Below are positions 6,198 to 10,307 of a stretch of 10,307 nucleotides of DNA, one piece after another (within the stretch, counting starts at the first letter, position 1; the number at the start of each line of letters is the position of its first letter). The notes below the pieces were generated by a model. It had not been told where the DNA came from. It was given only the letters and a program-made list of their open reading frames with translations, and did not search any database. This DNA comes from Fibrobacter sp. (GTDB lineage Bacteria; Fibrobacterota; Fibrobacteria; Fibrobacterales; Fibrobacteraceae): NCBI GenBank assembly GCA_012515825.1, contig JAAYXQ010000128.1, positions 1-10,307 on the forward strand, written 5' to 3'. The position numbers and the translations under genes are program-made.

Positions 6198-7486
6198 TGA
6201 GTGTCTATCGCTTTTTCCAATTTTGCTTGATCGGACTAGCAATCTATTTAATAGGTTGTGCAGAAAAAGAACCTTCTGCTGGTATAGAAATTGGCAATCC
6301 AAGTATTGCGTTTACTGCTAGTTTCATCATTGACTACGGAACCCAGTCCGACACTCAACAGTCAAATAATACCCTTCTTGCAAAAATGCCAAGCGACAAT
6401 GAAGCCTTGATCATCGAAGATTTTTGCCTTCACTTAACACATATTCGTTCTTATTCGAGCTACTACGTCTATGTCACCATTGATCCTGCTGAAGGTCTGT
6501 TGTTATGGCCATACGAAACCATGCCCGAAGACACGACTCTTGCTGTCAATTTCGGAAATGAAATACATGCTGGAGAGTCCGTCATTGACGAAGCCTTTAG
6601 GAAGATAGACCTTCAAGAAGAAGGAATTTTAAAAGAAATTGGTGTTGGCTTCAAACCCAATCAAAATAAGCCCTATTCTATTTCTGGCACCATAAAAATC
6701 GGTGAAGAATATATCCCATTTGAATATTCTCTTTCCGCTTTTGAAGCGATTGATTTACGCTATCATTATCAACAAGCAGAGATCTACAAGGACTCTCTCA
6801 ATTTACCAGTGACCTTCTTTGTCCAACGGTGGATTAACAACATTGATTTTAGTTCCGCTAGAATCACAAACGGAGTTATTCGCTTTAGTGAAACAGAGAA
6901 TGCCGCTCTCTGGACCACTTTAAACGAACGCTTTTTATCTAGCTTCTCTTGCTTGCGCTGGTCATGGACATCAAAAGACGGCGATACCCTTTCAGACTAT
7001 GTTTCTGAAGCATTAGCTCAATTTGATAAGACATCCACAAATTGGGCTGTCAACGGAGACTTTTCTAATGGTTCTGCTGGTTGGATTTTAATGGAACAAT
7101 ACTCTGGTGTTGCTGATTCCTCGATTATTCAAGAATCAAAAAATGAATTCCAGATGAAAATTAATGTGACGAAAGGAGGCTCTAAGTCTTACAGCGTCCA
7201 ATTAATTCACGAAGACATTCCTGTTTTACAAAATCGTAAGTACAAACTGATCTTCACCGCTTGGTCAAATATTGAAGGGCCTATTACTGTTCGCCTTGGA
7301 TCTTATCATACCCCTTACAATACCCTTGGATTCCAACAGAAGCCAGTGATTGGCCTGAACGGAAAATCTTTTGAAATCGAGTATTTAGGAGTAGAAGACA
7401 ACACTTTTGCCAGATTAGAATTCAATTTAGGCGGAACAGAACGAATCTTCTGGTTTAAGAACATTCAACTCATCCGAATAGATTAG
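6197..7486 (+). CDS. Lipoprotein with C-terminal CBM4/9-like carbohydrate-binding module, 429 aa
   Basis: A signal peptide ends in lipobox LIGC with the lipidated Cys at residue 21, so the protein is membrane-anchored outside the cytoplasm. Just after it is GIEIGNPSIA (29-38), which looks like a conserved motif of Fibrobacter lipoproteins. Residues about 70-280 form an unrecognised domain. Residues about 282-427 have the form of a CBM4/9 beta-jelly-roll. They open NGDFSNGSAGW, continue with a YSVQL strand and the RKYKLIFTAWSN strand, and end FWFKNIQLIRI, the usual closing strand. No catalytic domain is evident, so binding or sensing of a glycan is the likely role. The start overlaps the stop of the TIGR02147-type gene by one base and has a strong Shine-Dalgarno sequence. 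The CBM call is by pattern only; the specific sugar is unknown. Confidence 0.84.
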   Translation: MSVYRFFQFCLIGLAIYLIGCAEKEPSAGIEIGNPSIAFTASFIIDYGTQSDTQQSNNTLLAKMPSDNEALIIEDFCLHLTHIRSYSSYYVYVTIDPAEGLLLWPYETMPEDTTLAVNFGNEIHAGESVIDEAFRKIDLQEEGILKEIGVGFKPNQNKPYSISGTIKIGEEYIPFEYSLSAFEAIDLRYHYQQAEIYKDSLNLPVTFFVQRWINNIDFSSARITNGVIRFSETENAALWTTLNERFLSSFSCLRWSWTSKDGDTLSDYVSEALAQFDKTSTNWAVNGDFSNGSAGWILMEQYSGVADSSIIQESKNEFQMKINVTKGGSKSYSVQLIHEDIPVLQNRKYKLIFTAWSNIEGPITVRLGSYHTPYNTLGFQQKPVIGLNGKSFEIEYLGVEDNTFARLEFNLGGTERIFWFKNIQLIRID

Positions 7487-7546
7487 TCTTGTTATCCTAT
7501 GTAAATTTTTGCCCTATTATGGAGCACTTCTATTTATATTTGTTAC

Positions 7547-9259
7547 ATGGCTATCATTCCAAATAAAAAAGAAAATTTTGTAATAGAAAACATTCGTCCT
7601 TCCATTGAGGGGGGACGTTTTATGATTAAACGAGAACCAGGCGACTCAGTCACAATCCAAGCGGATATTTTTCGACACAGTCACGAAAAATACGATGCCG
7701 CCATTTTATACAAACATTCCTCACAAAAAAAATGGAAACAAGTACCCATGGAATTTGTTGAGAATGATTTATGGGAAGGAAAATTCATTGTTCAAAATGT
7801 CGGGTTTTATGAGTATAAAATAATTGCTTGGACAATTGCTCCTGAAGATATTCCAACAGAAAGTCCTGTAATGAAACTTAGAGTGGATCCTAAATACGCT
7901 CGTACAGGCACATGGTATGAAATGTGGCCAAAAAGCCAGGGCAATAATCCAAAAGCGAGTGCCACTTGGAAAGACTGCGAAAACAGGCTTGATTACATTG
8001 ATCACTTAGGCTTTGATACCATTTATCTAGTCCCGATTCACCCTATTGGCGTGACCAATAGAAAAGGCGCAAACAATGCACTGAAGGCAAAAAAAGGAGA
8101 ACCTGGTTGTCCTTATGCTGTAGGGAATTCCTTTGGCGGTCATTATTCCATTGACCCTGAATTAGGGACAATGGAAGATTTTGAACATTTTGTGAAGGAA
8201 TGCAAAAAGAAGGGTTTTAGACTCGCTTTAGATATTGCCTTAAACTGCAGTCCAGATCATCCTTATGTAAAAGAACATCCAGAATGGTTCTTTCATGAAC
8301 CCGATGGCTCCATTAAGTTTGCAGAAAACCCACCGAAAAAATACGAAGACATCTACCCCTTTGACTACTATAACGAGAATTATAAAGCTCTCTGGGAAGA
8401 AATTCGAAACATTATTCTTTTCTGGGCTGATAAGGGAATCGATATATTCCGTATAGATAATCCTCACACCAAGCCTTTCCCCTTCTGGGAATGGCTCATT
8501 TCTGACATTAAAGAAAAACGGCCAGAGATTGTTTTCTTAGCAGAAGCATTTACTCGTCCGAAAATCATGCATCGCTTAGGTAAACTCGGTTTTGACATGA
8601 GTTACACCTACTTTACCTGGCGTTCTGAAAAATGGGAATTTGAAGAGTATCTTAAGGAACTAACTCAATCTGACGCAAAAGAATATATGCGTGGTATTTT
8701 CTTCCCTACGACTCCAGACATTTTTCCTGCTTACTTAGCTGATCAAGGCCCTAATGCTTTTAAGCAACGCTATTTTTTAGCAGCTACTTTATCCAGTCTA
8801 ACAGGCATGTACAATGGCTATGAACTTTGTGAAAATATCAAGTCGCCAATTAAAGAAGAGCTGCATGATAGTGAAAAATACCAGTATAAAGTGCATCAAT
8901 GGCATGAACCAGGCATTAAAGACTTTATTCGTCGAGTCAATTTAGCCCGAGAAGCACATCCAGCGATGCAAGAATACGATAATCTTAGATTTCATTACGC
9001 AGAAAATACTAATTTAATGGTATATTCAAAGAAACTTGAAAAAGATGTCATTTTGTGTATCGCCAATATGGATATGCATCATGCTCAGGAAGGGACTATT
9101 GCTCTAAATATGCAAGAGCTCGGTTTGTCTGAAGACGCCTTTTTCTTTGTCAAGGATCTTATTACTGACGAATCCTTTGTTTGGCGTGGCTCACAAAACT
9201 TTGTTCGTCTGGATCCTAATAAGGCACCTGGGCATCTGTTTGTGGTTAAAGCCATTTAA
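7547..9259 (+). CDS. glgE: Alpha-1,4-glucan:maltose-1-phosphate maltosyltransferase (GlgE-type, GH13), 570 aa
   Basis: GlgE transfers maltosyl units from alpha-maltose 1-phosphate to the non-reducing end of alpha-1,4-glucan in the cytoplasm. The N-domain is recognisable at 12-96 (VIENIRPSIEGGRF, then FYEYKIIAWT). The GH13 barrel starts at about 119 (RTGTWYEMWPKS) with the GlgE-specific PIHPIGVTNRKG at 163-174 and NPPKKYEDIYP at 261-271. Catalytic residues are visible: nucleophile Asp304 in FRIDNPHTKP, acid/base Glu333 in FLAEAFTRP, and the third carboxylate Asp391 in TTPDI. A C-terminal beta domain follows from about 480. Usual GlgE proteins are about 650-700 residues. The missing length falls right after residue 96, where the helical S domain is normally inserted. 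There is no Shine-Dalgarno sequence; the 60 bp gap before the ATG shows no clear promoter. No glgB, treS or pep2 partner is in the window. Confidence 0.92.
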   Translation: MAIIPNKKENFVIENIRPSIEGGRFMIKREPGDSVTIQADIFRHSHEKYDAAILYKHSSQKKWKQVPMEFVENDLWEGKFIVQNVGFYEYKIIAWTIAPEDIPTESPVMKLRVDPKYARTGTWYEMWPKSQGNNPKASATWKDCENRLDYIDHLGFDTIYLVPIHPIGVTNRKGANNALKAKKGEPGCPYAVGNSFGGHYSIDPELGTMEDFEHFVKECKKKGFRLALDIALNCSPDHPYVKEHPEWFFHEPDGSIKFAENPPKKYEDIYPFDYYNENYKALWEEIRNIILFWADKGIDIFRIDNPHTKPFPFWEWLISDIKEKRPEIVFLAEAFTRPKIMHRLGKLGFDMSYTYFTWRSEKWEFEEYLKELTQSDAKEYMRGIFFPTTPDIFPAYLADQGPNAFKQRYFLAATLSSLTGMYNGYELCENIKSPIKEELHDSEKYQYKVHQWHEPGIKDFIRRVNLAREAHPAMQEYDNLRFHYAENTNLMVYSKKLEKDVILCIANMDMHHAQEGTIALNMQELGLSEDAFFFVKDLITDESFVWRGSQNFVRLDPNKAPGHLFVVKAI

Positions 9260-9278
9260 TTTTCTCCTCCCCCCTAAA

Positions 9279-9308
9279 AAGAAGGATCGCCTTGCGGCGA
9301 TCCTTCTT
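9279..9308. terminator. Strong bidirectional intrinsic terminator between convergent genes
   Basis: A perfect 13 bp stem (9279-9291 with 9296-9308, core GAAGGATCGCC/GGCGATCCTTC) encloses a four-base TTGC loop. On the plus strand it runs into CTTTC. On the minus strand it runs into TTTTT and then AGGGGGG. It sits between the glgE stop (9259) and the stop of the minus-strand lyase (9329), so it can end both transcripts. Confidence 0.9.
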
Positions 9309-9328
9309 CTTTCGATATGGAGAGAATT

Positions 9329-10307
9329 TTATCGAATAACTATTTTTTGAATTGATTCCGATGCAGGGGTCTTTAACTGCACATAATAAACACCAGCAGT
9401 AATAGAAGAACTATTCACAATCATTTGATTCATGCCCGTGGAGGCATTCCATTTTTTCGAAAACACCTCACGACCAGAAAGATCAATAATTGAAAGTGAA
9501 ACTAAGCCTTGTTTCTTTAAGTTAAAGGTAATACTAGCTTCACTCTGAATAATCTTTGGAGTGATTTGAAAACCTGAACTCTTAAAATAAGAGGATTCAA
9601 TGGAGGTTGTAGAAGTTACTTTGATGGTCCCTGACTTTACCGCATTAGTAATAGGGTTACCTACTGTAGTCACAGTAAAAGTGTAATCACCAGCAGGAGT
9701 ACTAGATTCGACGGTTCCTTCAAAATAGACGTTTTTCTTTTCTTCATCTAGAACATAAGAAACACCTGCAGGCAAACCCTCGACTGTTACTCCCGAAGCA
9801 TTAATCCATGTGTAATAGAAAGAGGCTATAGATTCACCAGCAGCAACTGTTTGATTTGAACTACCTGAACCATGTTTTTCTAAGACCGCAGGGGCACTCA
9901 CATCCACGGAACTAGAAGAAGCAGGGATAGTGGATGAGCTTGAAGATTCAGGTAGAGATGATGAACTAGAAAATACACTCGAAGAAGAGGGAGGTAATGA
10001 ACTAGAAGAACTGGGTATTACACTTGAAGAAGAATAAACTGTCCCTGGAGCAGGTAAAGTAGCACCAGCGAAATTCCTAATAGAATCTCTCAAAGCATAA
10101 GCCTTAGTTTGGTTACTAACATCTGTTAAAGGCATATTATAAGAAGGAGTAAAAGCGGTTTTATTACCCGAAGTGTTCCCTGTAGTTCCTTCAAAATAAT
10201 TGCCCGATACAGAAACAGCGGTATAATCACCTTCATATAAATCAATAGGTTTTTTAACTCCAATGAAAACGTTATTTTCCACTCTTAAATCGGCTTTATA
10301 ACCAGCA
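9329..10307 (-). CDS. Secreted pectate-lyase-like (PL1) enzyme, C-terminal part with polyserine linker, Ig-like domain and sorting-type tail (5' end outside window)
   Basis: The visible 325 residues run to the stop at 9329-9331; the reading frame stays open to the right edge, so the start and catalytic core are missing. The first about 85 residues (ENNVFIGVKKPIDLYEG, SVSGNYFEG, then FTPSYNMPLTD and FAGATLPAPG) resemble the end of the parallel beta-helix of family 1 pectate lyases. A serine-run linker follows. The next about 100 residues form an Ig-like domain (EKHGSGSSNQTVAAGESIASF, then LPAGVSY). The last about 88 residues resemble a type-IX-secretion type A tail: FQITPKIIQSEASITFNL, then SLSIIDLSGREVFSK and a YYVQLKT strand before the ending KIVIR. 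The expected role is extracellular cleavage of pectin, releasing unsaturated oligogalacturonides. Export by a type IX system is inferred from the tail only. Confidence 0.74.
   Translation of the reverse strand, partial: AGYKADLRVENNVFIGVKKPIDLYEGDYTAVSVSGNYFEGTTGNTSGNKTAFTPSYNMPLTDVSNQTKAYALRDSIRNFAGATLPAPGTVYSSSSVIPSSSSSLPPSSSSVFSSSSSLPESSSSSTIPASSSSVDVSAPAVLEKHGSGSSNQTVAAGESIASFYYTWINASGVTVEGLPAGVSYVLDEEKKNVYFEGTVESSTPAGDYTFTVTTVGNPITNAVKSGTIKVTSTTSIESSYFKSSGFQITPKIIQSEASITFNLKKQGLVSLSIIDLSGREVFSKKWNASTGMNQMIVNSSSITAGVYYVQLKTPASESIQKIVIR
9908..10033 (-). repeat. Polyserine linker coding repeat
   Basis: This stretch encodes repeated runs of four or five serines separated by short spacers (VIP, LPP, VF, LPE, TIP). 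Serine codons mix TCN and AGY types, so the protein repeat is kept without strict DNA repetition. Such linkers are typical of modular plant-cell-wall enzymes in Fibrobacter and Cellvibrio. It separates the lyase domain from the Ig-like domain. Confidence 0.85.

Noticed and set aside
9147..9350. Small plus-strand frame across the end of glgE
   Set aside because: It overlaps glgE in another frame and runs through the terminator hairpin; no ribosome site.
10280..10282. GTG as the start codon of the right-edge lyase gene
   Set aside because: The frame continues open upstream to the edge (AGYKADLR before it) and the visible part is the end of a lyase domain, so the gene simply runs out of the window.

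Overview
The window looks like a chromosomal stretch from a member of the Fibrobacteraceae (Fibrobacter or a close relative), AT-rich by eye. The pointers are a transcriptional-regulator-like protein of the TIGR02147/DUF4423 type, which is expanded in Fibrobacter; a secreted polysaccharide lyase with polyserine linkers and a C-terminal sorting-type tail; several lipoproteins; and many start codons without a clear Shine-Dalgarno sequence. No mobile element, CRISPR array or phage gene is visible.

Layout, left to right. On the minus strand, the first 261 codons of pheS (positions 1-785, running off the left edge) lie 24 bp downstream of a MORN-repeat lipoprotein gene (810-1994). A 34 bp divergent gap separates these from a plus-strand cluster: two unrecognised proteins with the same two-membrane-segment topology (2029-2817, 2832-3383) and an exported alpha/beta-hydrolase esterase (3418-4125). 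A tRNA-Leu(CAG) follows at 4162-4245 with its own likely promoter and an intrinsic terminator. A small cysteine-rich lipoprotein (4297-4710) and a RimJ/RimL-type acetyltransferase (4710-5264) share one base. After a short hairpin-bearing gap comes a second one-base-overlap pair: the TIGR02147-type regulator (5349-6197) and a lipoprotein ending in a CBM4/9-like carbohydrate-binding module (6197-7486). Next is a GlgE-type maltosyltransferase (7547-9259), then a strong bidirectional terminator. On the minus strand at the right edge is the C-terminal part of a secreted pectate-lyase-like enzyme (9329-10307).

Functionally the right half is about carbohydrate: alpha-glucan building inside the cell (GlgE), a surface glycan-binding lipoprotein tied to a regulator, and a secreted plant-cell-wall lyase. 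The left half is housekeeping (pheS, tRNA-Leu) mixed with cell-envelope proteins of unknown role. The most interesting items are the GlgE homologue that seems to lack the helical S domain, the translationally coupled regulator/CBM-lipoprotein pair, the unrecognised two-TM protein pair, and a lipoprotein gene that starts 15 bases after the tRNA terminator with essentially no leader.
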